A program made the translations under genes and the position numbers. 64,000 nucleotides of DNA from Ascarosepion bandense (lineage: Eukaryota > Mollusca > Cephalopoda > Sepiida > Sepiidae), in NCBI GenBank assembly GCA_037127315.1, contig JBBBDQ010001688.1, forward strand, positions 396,001 to 460,000, written 5' to 3'. A model generated the notes under the pieces. It was not told the DNA's origin and made no database searches. It worked only from the letters and a program-made list of their open reading frames with translations. This document shows positions 52,990-62,789 of the stretch, in pieces; positions within the stretch are counted from its first letter, which is position 1; each line of letters opens with the position of its first letter.

Positions 52990-53160
52990 CACACACACTA
53001 TTACGTACACACATGTACATAGAAAGGCTTTTATATAACCGCATTACATATATACACACAGAAGAAAAACATTCGTTCCCGTTCATTTACCCGTTTCCAT
53101 ATACACAACAACGAACGAACACATATATCCATAGATAAATAATGGACATAGTTTGATAGA
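52721..53160. other. unassigned with a (CA)n run
   Basis: (CA)n at about 52959-53000. Nothing else recognised. Confidence 0.5.
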
Positions 53161-53291
53161 TTTTCTAAGCGCCGCTTAGATGTGGTACAAGGTCGTAAGT
53201 ATAGGTACAAAGTGAGAATCAAACTCACTACTCACTTGTAGTAGATTCTAGCGAGACCAGCTAGCTAACTATTACACCAGGTCAAGGTGCC
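53161..53291 (-). mobile_element. tRNA-derived SINE, family 3, next to (GATA)n
   Basis: Reverse reading: GGCACCTTGACCTGGTGTAA, TTCTCACTTTGTACC, ACCTTGTACCACATCTAAGC. (GATA)n follows directly. Confidence 0.8.
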
Positions 53292-53344
<53 letters not shown>

Positions 53345-53502
53345 TTTCTAAGTGCTCCTTAGATGTAGTACAAGGCCGTATGTATGAGATACACAGAGAG
53401 GATCGAACTCACTACTCAGTTGTAATAGGTACTAGCGAGACAAGCTTGTTAAGCATTATATCACGCCAAGCTTTCCAGATAGATAGATATTAACAGACTA
53501 TA

Positions 53503-53543
<41 letters not shown>

Positions 53544-53553
53544 GAATTGACTG

Positions 53554-53620
<67 letters not shown>

Positions 53621-53675
53621 TAATTGACTGAGATAGATAGATAATGAATTGACTGAGATAGATAATGAATTGACT

Positions 53676-53733
<58 letters not shown>

Positions 53734-53748
53734 TGAAGAGACTGAATG

Positions 53749-53797
<49 letters not shown>

Positions 53798-53802
53798 TGA
53801 AG

Positions 53803-53855
<53 letters not shown>

Positions 53856-53872
53856 TGAAGAGATTCGGAATG

Positions 53873-53933
<61 letters not shown>

Positions 53934-53947
53934 TGAAGAGACTGAAT

Positions 53948-54015
<68 letters not shown>

Positions 54016-54031
54016 TGAAGAGACTGAAATG

Positions 54032-54097
<66 letters not shown>

Positions 54098-54113
54098 GTG
54101 AAGAGACTGAATG

Positions 54114-54178
<65 letters not shown>

Positions 54179-54193
54179 TGAAGAGACTGAATG

Positions 54194-54246
<53 letters not shown>

Positions 54247-54262
54247 TGAAGAGACTGAAATG

Positions 54263-54327
<65 letters not shown>

Positions 54328-54343
54328 TGAAGAGACTGAAATG

Positions 54344-54406
<63 letters not shown>

Positions 54407-54530
54407 AAGAAATAGTTTGGATACAGAAATCAATGTATGATAACTGGCAATTCCTGATTTACAGTTCACACCTGTAGATAATCTACAACTAGCTTTTAAA
54501 AAAATTGAGACAACTCTGAAGAGACGGAAT

Positions 54531-54576
<46 letters not shown>

Positions 54577-54592
54577 TGAAGAGACTGGAATG

Positions 54593-54654
<62 letters not shown>

Positions 54655-54666
54655 GAGAATTGAATG

Positions 54667-54731
<65 letters not shown>

Positions 54732-54746
54732 TGAAGAGACTGAATG

Positions 54747-54799
<53 letters not shown>

Positions 54800-54817
54800 T
54801 GAAGATACTTGGAAATG

Positions 54818-54870
<53 letters not shown>

Positions 54871-54886
54871 TGAAGAGACTGAAATG

Positions 54887-54935
<49 letters not shown>

Positions 54936-54951
54936 TGAAGAGACTGAAATG

Positions 54952-54996
<45 letters not shown>

Positions 54997-55012
54997 TGAA
55001 GAGACTGAAATG

Positions 55013-55065
<53 letters not shown>

Positions 55066-55081
55066 TGAAGAGACTGAAATG

Positions 55082-55130
<49 letters not shown>

Positions 55131-55132
55131 TG

Positions 55133-55194
<62 letters not shown>

Positions 55195-55209
55195 TGAAGA
55201 GACTGAATG

Positions 55210-55270
<61 letters not shown>

Positions 55271-55286
55271 TGAAGAGACTGAAATG

Positions 55287-55335
<49 letters not shown>

Positions 55336-55373
55336 TGAAGAGACTGAAATGAGATAGATAGATAGATAGATAG

Positions 55374-55421
<48 letters not shown>

Positions 55422-55547
55422 AAGAAATAGTTTGGATACAGAAATCAACACTGCATGATAACTGGCAATTCCTGATTTACAGTTCACACCTGTAGATGAC
55501 CAATCACAGCTTTAAAAATTGAGAGACAATCCTGAAGAGACTGGAAT

Positions 55548-55609
<62 letters not shown>

Positions 55610-55625
55610 TGAAGAGACTGAAATG

Positions 55626-55682
<57 letters not shown>

Positions 55683-55698
55683 TGAAGAGACTGGAATG

Positions 55699-55755
<57 letters not shown>

Positions 55756-55770
55756 TGAAGAGACTGGAAT

Positions 55771-55822
<52 letters not shown>

Positions 55823-55838
55823 TGAAGAGACTGAAATG

Positions 55839-55903
<65 letters not shown>

Positions 55904-55920
55904 TGAAGAGACTGGAAATG

Positions 55921-55965
<45 letters not shown>

Positions 55966-55981
55966 TGAAGAGACTGAAATG

Positions 55982-56030
<49 letters not shown>

Positions 56031-56046
56031 TGAAGAGACTGGAATG

Positions 56047-56103
<57 letters not shown>

Positions 56104-56155
56104 TGAAGAGACTGAATGAGATAGATAGATAGATAGATAGATAGAAAGAAATAGT
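53292..56155. repeat. 2.8-kb (GATA)n array with higher-order spacers
   Basis: (GATA)n blocks of 40-70 bases alternate with the spacer ATATGAAGAGACTGAAATGA. Larger spacers of about 120 bases (AAATAGTTTGGATACAGAAA, GCATGATAACTGGCAATTCC, GATTTACAGTTCACACCTGT) occur at 54405-54520, 55420-55530 and 56148-56270, so blocks of about 1010 and 730 bases repeat. Block lengths in such arrays are error-prone in assemblies. The minus-strand frames of 264, 332 and 268 codons (SIYLSIYL) are artefacts. Confidence 0.95.
53341..53476 (-). mobile_element. tRNA-derived SINE, family 3, second copy in the array
   Basis: Reverse reading: GGAAAGCTTGGCGTGATATA, GCTTGTCTCGCTAGTACCTA, GTTCGATCCTCTCTGTG (B box), GCCTTGTACTACATCTAAGG. 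Confidence 0.8.
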
Positions 56156-56339
56156 TTGGATACAGAAATCAACACTGCATGATAACTGGCAATTCCTGAT
56201 TTACAGTTCACACCTGTAGATAATCTACAATCATTAGCTTTTAAAAAAATTGAGACAATCCTGTTTTCCCTTTCTTCTATATTGGACACCCGGGTAGAAT
56301 AGCAACACATATCGCTTATGCCACCATATATTGTTAATT

Positions 56340-56660
56340 TTCTTTTCTCTGACTATTATTTATATTATTCGGACTGTTGTCCTCATATTTATTGCTGCAT
56401 TCACGACGTTTTAGCCGTTTTACGCTCCGGTCTTTTTCAGGTGATAGAGATTTAGAAATGAACCATTTATTTCGTTCAAATGGGTAGATTGTTCTAGTTC
56501 CATGAGTCATGCCTTTTTTCGGCGAGCGTAATAAAGGGTTCAGTTCAAAATCCTAATCACCTGAAGAAGGTCGAAATGTGCATCGACCGAAGCATCGTTA
56601 ACATGGCAATGAAGATGAGAACAACAGTTCGAACAATCAAAATAATGTAAAATTTACAAT
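56340..56660. mobile_element. inverted pair of hammerhead-like hairpin repeats
   Basis: Minus copy: about 56470-56345 (CACCTGAAAAAGACCGGAGC, AAAACGTCGTGAATGCAGCA). Plus copy: about 56515-56655 (ATCACCTGAAGAAGGTCGAA, ATCGACCGAAGCATCGTTAA, CATGGCAATGAAGATGAGAA). The plus copy has a clean hairpin, GGUCG with CGACC, between CUGAAGA and GAA, but with one extra A compared with a hammerhead. Confidence 0.6.
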
Positions 56661-57078
56661 ATCTCATCTCAGAAACATAGGCAAATATTATTTGTTATTA
56701 CTGTTTATATTATGTGTAAATGTGTGTGGTAGACTCTACCGTTGATTTGGGACGTAATCATTTTATTTCCCTCACTGATAATTTGATTTTCGTGGTGATG
56801 GCTTGTTTAGGAGCAGCCATAATTTTTAGAATAACTTAAAAAAGAGAAATGGTATGATGAAATCTTCAAGCACAGCCCTCCATGTTTTATTTGCCACAGA
56901 GTTTAACTTGCTGGAAATAGGGGCAAACATTGAGAACATACTCCGACCTCATAATAGATAAATTAGATATAAACATTGTAGACAAAGAAATCAACAATGC
57001 ATGGTGACTGGCACTTTCAAACCTTAGAAGATATGCTTTAGTATTCTATCTTTAATATATATATATATATATATATAT
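56661..57078. other. unassigned, with one diverged array spacer
   Basis: 56975-57030 (GACAAAGAAATCAACAATGC, ATGGTGACTGGCACTT) is a diverged relative of the 120-bp spacer of the (GATA)n array. A (TA)n run ends the stretch. Confidence 0.5.
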
Positions 57079-57433
57079 GAAATGATTTGTTGGAACATTA
57101 TTTTTTATCGATACTCGTATTTAAGTAGATATTCTGTTATTAACCAGTATTATATATTTATATCTACTGGTCTGATTATTTACGATAAATTTTTATTACG
57201 AAAATGTGTGTCATTCAGCAGGATTCGACCCCTATCCACATATCAAACAAGATGTTGCCAGATCAAATGGTAGCTTCCGCTATGTTCGAATCTTGCCGAA
57301 TGACACACATTTTCGTAATAAAAATTTATCGTAAATAATCAGACCAGTAGATATAAATATATAATACTGTTTAATTAAAAACAGAATATCTACTTAAATA
57401 TGAGTATCGATCAAAAATCATGTTCAAACAAAT

Positions 57434-57440
<7 letters not shown>
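57079..57440. repeat. palindrome, about 150-bp arms
   Basis: 57079-57228 mirrors 57285-57440 (TGAAATGATTTGTTGGAACA with TGTTCAAACAAATTATTTCA; ACGATAAATTTTTATTACGA on both). The 56-base loop has ATCAAATGGTAGC. Near the loop both arms hold GATTCGA/TTCGAATC, a B-box-like word. Arms agree at about 90 percent. A related single copy is at 59000-59170. Confidence 0.88.

Positions 57441-57482
<42 letters not shown>
57441..57482. repeat. (TA)n microsatellite
   Basis: TA run of about 42 bases between the palindrome and the ribozyme SINE. Confidence 0.95.
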
Positions 57483-57486
<4 letters not shown>

Positions 57487-57625
57487 CATTCTCATACAGG
57501 AATGTTTCGCTGTATCAGAGCTCATAAGCGGGATAAATTTACCGTTTGATCAAGCCAGGATTGAAAATCGACTGATTTGTCATCAGTCGGAGATCATACC
57601 TAAGCTAACGGCGCACGATAGAGAA
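57483..57625 (-). mobile_element. tRNA-derived hammerhead SINE, minus copy
   Basis: Minus strand: GCCGTTAGCTTAGGTATGAT (A box), CGATTTTCAATCCTGGCTTG (B box), then GCTTATGAGCTCTGATACAG, CGAAACATTCCTGTATGAGA and TA repeats. The ribozyme box reads CUUAUGA instead of CUGAUGA, GAAA is kept and the triplet is GUA. Degenerate. Confidence 0.75.
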
Positions 57626-58189
57626 AGGTAGATTTCATAGCGTGTTATTTACAGAATGTAAACAGACAGCAGCCGAGAGAATTCAATGTTTTTTTCAGTT
57701 TCATCATTAAAATCTGCTATTTTTTATACATTTGTAAACTAAAGTTAATTCTCGGTTTTAAAAACCTTGCAAAAATTAAATATATATCTGGGACACGTTA
57801 CATGAGAAAAGTAGCAAATTTTATAGTTAGACAATAATGTCCTTAATAAATGTTATTTAAGAAAGCAATTAAAAGCTTTTCTAATTAAATCATATTATAG
57901 TTTGTTTGGGTTTTTTTTTTGTGTTTTTTGTTGGGTTTTTTTGTTGATTTTTGTTGTTGTTTTTTTGTTTTTTGTTTGTTTGTTTTTTTGTTGTTTATTT
58001 ATTTTTTTTTTGTATTATTTATTTTACGATTCGAAGCAGATTTTCGGTAAATGATTAGTTTTTTTGAAAAATAGTAATGTATTACAAACTCCAAGGGGTC
58101 ATGCTTTTAACTAATAGAAACATTTTTTTTTTATTTATGTAATTTCACGAAATTCAGGAAATTAAGTAAGTAGTGGGTGGATGTGGAGT
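57626..58189. other. unassigned, T/G-rich in the middle
   Basis: 57905-58020 is a GTTTTTT-type low-complexity run. Nothing else recognised. Confidence 0.5.
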
Positions 58190-58497
58190 CAGTCAGTTAA
58201 GTGCCATGCGCAATACACGCTTTGGGCGATCATGTCTCGAAAGAGACATGACTGACTGGGCAGAAGATTATCCCGCAGTAGGTTGCCATTGCTTTCTGCG
58301 GTAGACTGGTTGCCGACCAAGGCTATAGAACCCAATCTGTCCTATTATTTAACCCATAACTGGAGGGAAGAGACGGATTAATACCTTTCCCAAGGGTATT
58401 TGCGCGTAAGTGAATGCAAGGAATTCAACTGGAATTCGAACTCGGTTCCTCCGATTTCTTATTCCGAGCCGATATCCACTGCGCCACAACGCACATT
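58190..58497 (-). mobile_element. tRNA-derived SINE, family 1, reversed
   Basis: Full length. Reverse reading: TGCGTTGTGGCGCAGTGGAT, CCGAGTTCGAATTCCAGTTG, GGTTAAATAATAGGACAGAT; ends GGCACTTAACTGACTGACTC. Its A and B boxes are the best preserved of the family. Confidence 0.9.
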
Positions 58498-58735
58498 AAA
58501 TGGGGAGTAACACATTAAAAAAAATTTTAGCAAGATTTTCTAAAAAAAATTGCAAAATAATTTCAAAATCAACGTGTTTTTCAAAAAGGCGCCAATCGAT
58601 GTAATAAGTAACTCGCTGACGTCATAAAAAAAAAATTTTAACCAGATTTTCGAACGAGCAAGAAAGGATTAATAACATTTAATAAATAATAAAATAATCC
58701 CTTGATCTTTCTTCTTAACAATAACATATATTTTT

Positions 58736-58862
58736 TACGTGGTGTATTAATTAGCAAGCTTGTCTCGCTAGAGGCTATTACAACTGAGTAATGAGTTTGA
58801 TCCTCACTGGGTATCTCATACTTTCGGCCTTGTGCCACATCTCAGCGGCGCTTAGAAAATCA
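58736..58862 (+). mobile_element. tRNA-derived SINE, family 3
   Basis: ACGTGGTGTATTAATTAGCA, AGCTTGTCTCGCTAGAGGCT, GAGTTTGATCCTCACTGGGT, TTCGGCCTTGTGCCACATCT, GGCGCTTAGAAAATCA. Confidence 0.82.
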
Positions 58863-58999
58863 TATATTTTGACAATAGTTTTTTTCTTATTATTATTCAT
58901 TAAGCCTGGAGTCTTTCTTCATCATGCTATGTTATTTGATGGCGAAAAATAGGGGTACTTAATAAATATGCATTTTCTTAATTTTTTTAAACTTTATTT

Positions 59000-59170
59000 T
59001 TAATGGCTACTCATATTTGAGTAGATGTTCTGTTTTTATTTATTAAATAGTGTCTATTTAATTTCATCTACCGGCCAGATTGTCAGGGATTATTGTTAGA
59101 AAAATATGCCCCCTCCGGTAAAATTCGAACTTGCGTACTCCTAGGTAATCCGTCATTAAATCTGACGTAG
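59000..59170. repeat. single copy of the 57-kb palindrome family
   Basis: Shares ACTCATATTTGAGTAGATGT, TCTGTT, ATCTACCGGCCAGATTGT and CCGGTAAAATTCGAACTTGC with one arm of 57079-57440, at about 70 percent. Confidence 0.55.
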
Positions 59171-59209
59171 GTAGGACCTTTCTGAACACACATCTTTCCA
59201 ATTCTCGAA

Positions 59210-59212
<3 letters not shown>

Positions 59213-59266
<54 letters not shown>
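59213..59266. repeat. (TG)n microsatellite
   Basis: TG run of about 48 bases. Confidence 0.95.
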
Positions 59267-59269
<3 letters not shown>

Positions 59270-59455
59270 TGAATTCAGACGAGAAAAACTTCCTTGCCCT
59301 ATCCTACACAGTGAACCGGCTTTCCTAGCAGCAGACTTAGCTCTTGATTCAATGTTGTCATTCCACTTGAGGTCGTCTGAGAGAGTTAAGCCGAGGAGGC
59401 GCAGTGTATTGTTTTCAGGGAGACTAACCTGATCCATGCTGATGGGGGGAGGTAA
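59267..59455 (-). pseudogene. CR1/Jockey-like LINE, short internal fragment
   Basis: Minus strand: PPPISMDQVSLPENNTLRLL, GLTLSDDLKWNDNIESRAKS, AARKAGSLCRI, matching the segment after the reverse transcriptase of the LINE at 15.97-16.10 kb. Both ends are cut by other repeats. Confidence 0.82.
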
Positions 59456-59483
59456 TATATATATGCATATTATCCTACGTTTT

Positions 59484-59528
59484 AGGCACAACTCGAAGCT
59501 TCGCGCGTTATGCAATCAGCAGGTGCAT
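59484..59528 (-). ncRNA. degenerate hammerhead motif (GCAC family)
   Basis: Minus strand: CUGCUGA (A6 is C) at 59522-59516, GAA at 59502-59500, and stem I GCAC with GUGC kept. Stem III starts with G in place of A15.1 and the triplet reads GUU. Not expected to cleave. TA repeats lie nearby. Confidence 0.5.
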
Positions 59529-59567
59529 ATCATGAACTGAACGCTTATTAACCTGCTTTTATGCAAC

Positions 59568-59618
<51 letters not shown>
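59568..59618. repeat. (TA)n microsatellite
   Basis: TA run of about 48 bases. Confidence 0.95.
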
Positions 59619-59625
<7 letters not shown>

Positions 59626-60130
59626 TCTAAATATATACTGTTAAATATAAGAGACAATGAATGTCTATTATGTTTAATCATGAGCCGTTCTAAACGTCGT
59701 ATTTTGGCTTGAATTTCAGTTGAAAATAAAGACAAAAATTCTCCAACCTTTGGATAATTTTTTATTAAGTTGGTTCTAGGCTTTCGGCTTACATGAGCCA
59801 TCTTCAGAGAGGTTATAAGGATGGTAACACAATAACAACCACCATCAGCGACGATTTTTTCTTGTGTTGACATAAAACTCCGCTCAGCAACGGCAATAGT
59901 TACCAAAAATAACAAACGCAGTTCTCAGCTTTCCAATGTGGTTCTATGACGTCACACCGCTTGATAGCGCGAAATGACAACAGAACCATATATTCAAATG
60001 CAATGTAATATGTTATGAACAGATTTAAACGTGATTTTATTAAGTGTGGGTTATTTGGATTTAATGTAAATGGTCTCCAATATCTGAAGCTTCTTTTTAC
60101 TGTGTGTATGTGTGAGGATTATTATATTGT
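59619..60130 (-). mobile_element. Penelope-like element junction, second copy
   Basis: Minus strand, 60130-59985: YILDNNIIILTHTHSKKKLQ, ILETIYIKSK, stop, PTLNKITFKS, the endonuclease-type C-terminus. A spacer follows with the hairpin CTGAAGATGGCTCATGTAAG-CC, then GEFLSLFSTEIQAKIRRLER, LMIKHNRHSLSLIFNSIYL. Same order and strand as 8831-9397, about 75 percent alike. Confidence 0.58.
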
Positions 60131-60149
60131 TGTCTAAAATATATATATT

Positions 60150-60790
60150 TACATTGCCTATTCATTTAATACTGCTGGCACATCTGGTCGAGTTCCCCTG
60201 CTAATCATCTAAGGGGGTTCGAGGAAAATCTAAAGGAGAATCTACAAGGCAATTGATCCCGACCTAATAGCTTAATTTCTATCACTTTCTCACCGTAAAT
60301 AATCTGGCTTCACTCTGTCTCTTTTACAAAGACTTTCACGGCTTTTGCGCAGATGAGCATAGCTCCCTAGTGCTCCAACTACTGGAACTTACTTGAGCTA
60401 CTAAACTAGCAACTGGGTTCTAACATTTTACAGTGAAATCAATCAAATGTAACTGCAAATTCTACTCTATCAGCCTCTTTTCTTGTACTTTCTCCCCGTG
60501 GAACTCTCTTCCGTATACTTGCTTCCCAGCGACAATCTCCAAAGATTTAGATGCAACGGTAATTGACATATTCTATCTCTTTGACTCACATCATTTTCTC
60601 AGCAACCCTTGAATGTTACTCTTTTCCTTTTCCACTCCACATTCACGCACTTCATTTTACACCACTGTTCATATCCTTCTCTTAGCCATTCTCCGACACC
60701 TTTGCGATATATTTCTCTTTCTCTTCATTCTCCTTTTTTGTACCGCTTTAAGTATTGCCTTGCCTGGAGTAAAAGTTCTGTTTGTAATAT
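60150..60790 (+). pseudogene. CR1/Jockey-like LINE, 3' part
   Basis: Broken frames give SLCLFYKDFHGFCADEHSSL, WNSLPYTCFP and the C-rich 3' region (HILLLAILRHLCDIFLFLF). It ends TATTGCCTTGCCTGGAGTAA, a decayed form of the usual tail. More diverged than the copy at 15.6 kb. Confidence 0.78.
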
Positions 60791-61546
60791 TTAAATAAAA
60801 GATAAGTGACTTTAGTAGAAATTTGTCCTACCTTATCAGCAATATTTAGTTCGCTTATACTTCAGTAAAAATCTCTATTAAGTTTAGGAAATTATAACCC
60901 CAAATAACCTTTTACGATATATGCCATCTATGTTTAGTTGAAAAAATTAAAATATTAATATATCCTAAGCAAAATTTGCTTTAAAACTTACGGAAAGAAT
61001 TTATAAGCAAATACTGTCATAAATTTAGATTTAGATTCAAACTGCTTAATAATTACCCTAAAATTAAAATTCCTTAAAATAGTTTTGTTTCTTTTCTTCT
61101 TATTAGCCGAATAATTAAATTATATTATACCATAACTTTACTTTCTTAAATATATTTTTCTAGTCCTATCGTTTTAATTTTTAACCAGTTTGTTTTTGTA
61201 CTAACATTATTCCTGGCCTTTAACAGGTGTCTTCAAAAGCTGTCATTTCGTCTGACCTATTTCTTCTTTTCATTTTCATTTATATTTTTAATTTTTATTC
61301 ATTTTATTGTATCTCTTTTCGTTACTCTCATTCACGTGGCAGATCTAACATGTTCCAGTAGCAATGCGCTATCCCTTTGTTCTTTTTCTCTACCCTTTCT
61401 TTGCTTCTATACACACACACAAAGAAATCAATTTATTTTCCCATAATGTTTTGGTCTCGCTAATGAGATGAGTGTTAAATTTGCCCGTCAAAATGGCTAT
61501 CCGATTTTAGAAAAATTAATTTTTTTACGCTATATATATATATTAT
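60791..61546. other. unassigned AT-rich sequence
   Basis: No feature recognised. Confidence 0.45.
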
Positions 61547-61739
61547 AATCGGTTCACCCCGAGCAAGGCATTTCACTGCCACTATTGCGCAGGGGTTACA
61601 TAGAGGGGAAAATGGTGAGAAAGGATGGTTAGATATAGCAAATGTCAGAAGGAGGGTGATAGACGGGTAAGGATACCGAGAATGAGGGTTGGGTAGATGG
61701 TGAGAGTGTTGGGAGAATAGATGCAAGTTAGTGTAATTG

Positions 61740-61740
<1 letters not shown>
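61547..61740 (-). mobile_element. CR1/Jockey-like LINE tail, reversed
   Basis: Starts with the reversed tail (GGTTCACCCCGAGCAAGGCA), followed by GCGCAGGGGTTACATAGAGG and purine-rich sequence that mirrors the pyrimidine-rich LINE 3' end. It stops at a TA repeat. Confidence 0.72.

Positions 61741-61772
<32 letters not shown>
61741..61772. repeat. (TA)n microsatellite
   Basis: TA run of about 32 bases. Confidence 0.95.
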
Positions 61773-61774
<2 letters not shown>

Positions 61775-62004
61775 GCGGTTGAATATGGCGGCTACTTACT
61801 AATGTGCTATATTTCATGTCTGCTCTGACAATGGGTTGATGATATCTTGAATCCATATCCCTTCGTGCTCTGGCATTGTGACTTTTTACTCAACTATATT
61901 AAACTGAAAATATATATTCTAACAAACACGTATGCAATATATTTATGTAAGTAAATGTTTACACGAAAAGGTTTTAGTGTCAAACTTCAAGACAGAATTT
62001 GTCT

Positions 62005-62345
62005 ATATTTCTGGGATGATGTAGTTTTTGCAGTATTTTACATTATTCGGACTATTGTCTTCATCTTTGTTGCCATGTGTACGACGTTTCGGCCGCTGTA
62101 CGCCCCGGCTTTCTTCAGGTGCTAGAAATTTCGAACCGAACCATTTATTACAATCACTGGGGTATATGAACTCTATTCCTTGCGTAAAGTCTCGATTGGA
62201 AGTCATGAGCTATCTCCCGCTAACCCTGCGATTACTTGTTCACCACTGTTGTAGCCTGGTATTGAACTCACAACTCTAAGAGTCAAGTCAGGAACTAACC
62301 AATATACAACTAACTAACTATATCCACTGGGCCATAAAGACAAGA
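62005..62345 (-). mobile_element. tRNA-headed repeat with hammerhead-like hairpin, best copy
   Basis: Minus strand: TTTATGGCCCAGTGGATATA (A-box-like), GAGTTGTGAGTTCAATACCA (B-box-like), a middle with GGGTTAGCGGGAGATAGCTC and GAATAGAGTTCATATACCCC, then TAGCACCTGAAGAAAGCCGG, CAGCGGCCGAAACGTCGTAC, ACATGGCAACAAAGATGAAG and TCCGAATAATGTAAAATACT. About 340 bases. GCCG pairs with CGGC between CUGAAGA and GAAA, but there are two extra As, so it departs from a strict hammerhead. Confidence 0.7.
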
Positions 62346-62389
62346 ACAACTGAATTTTTGTGAGTTATAAACCTAATGTTCAGTAAACC

Positions 62390-62545
62390 TTTTTTACCTG
62401 ATTTCATATAGCAATTTTTTATGTTAATGGATTTCTCTAGTATTTCTGATGTTAATGGTTTTCTGTAATATTTTTACCAGAGCTCATATCTAGTATTTCT
62501 GATGTTGGTTTTCTCTAGTATTGTTTACCAGAGCTCATTTTTTAC
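62390..62545. repeat. short 65-bp tandem repeat, about 2.5 copies
   Basis: GATTTCTCTAGTATTTCTGA, TGTTAATGGTTTTCT and TTTACCAGAGCTCAT recur with spacing of 60-70 bases. Confidence 0.75.
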
Positions 62546-62789
62546 CCTAATGATTTTGGCACTCCGTATTACGGGTCCCCATATTGTGTTCATCTCTACG
62601 CTTGGTCGGCTTAGGAGATTTTTTAAAGTCTAGCATATGTGCTGATTGAAGACAGGAGTTCCTAGTACTGGGTTTCTGAATCAGAAACAAGAACTGATAA
62701 TTGCGGGACCGGAAGGGCTTCAAGTCAATTATCACAATGGGCTTTATAGTTTATAATCTCAGCCGGTAGAATGCTTCTTTTTTCTTTTA

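Noticed and set aside
53675..56310. Minus-strand open frames of 264, 332 and 268 codons
   Set aside because: They are (TATC)n read as SIYL repeats; the length comes from the tetranucleotide lacking stops, not from selection.
59156..59515. 119-codon minus-strand frame as one protein
   Set aside because: Only the middle is LINE-derived; the C-terminal HTHTHT is the (TG)n microsatellite.
62063..62120. Calling the 62-kb hairpin a true hammerhead
   Set aside because: Extra As after CUGAAGA, no proper stem III and C-C at the first stem I pair; recorded only as hammerhead-like.
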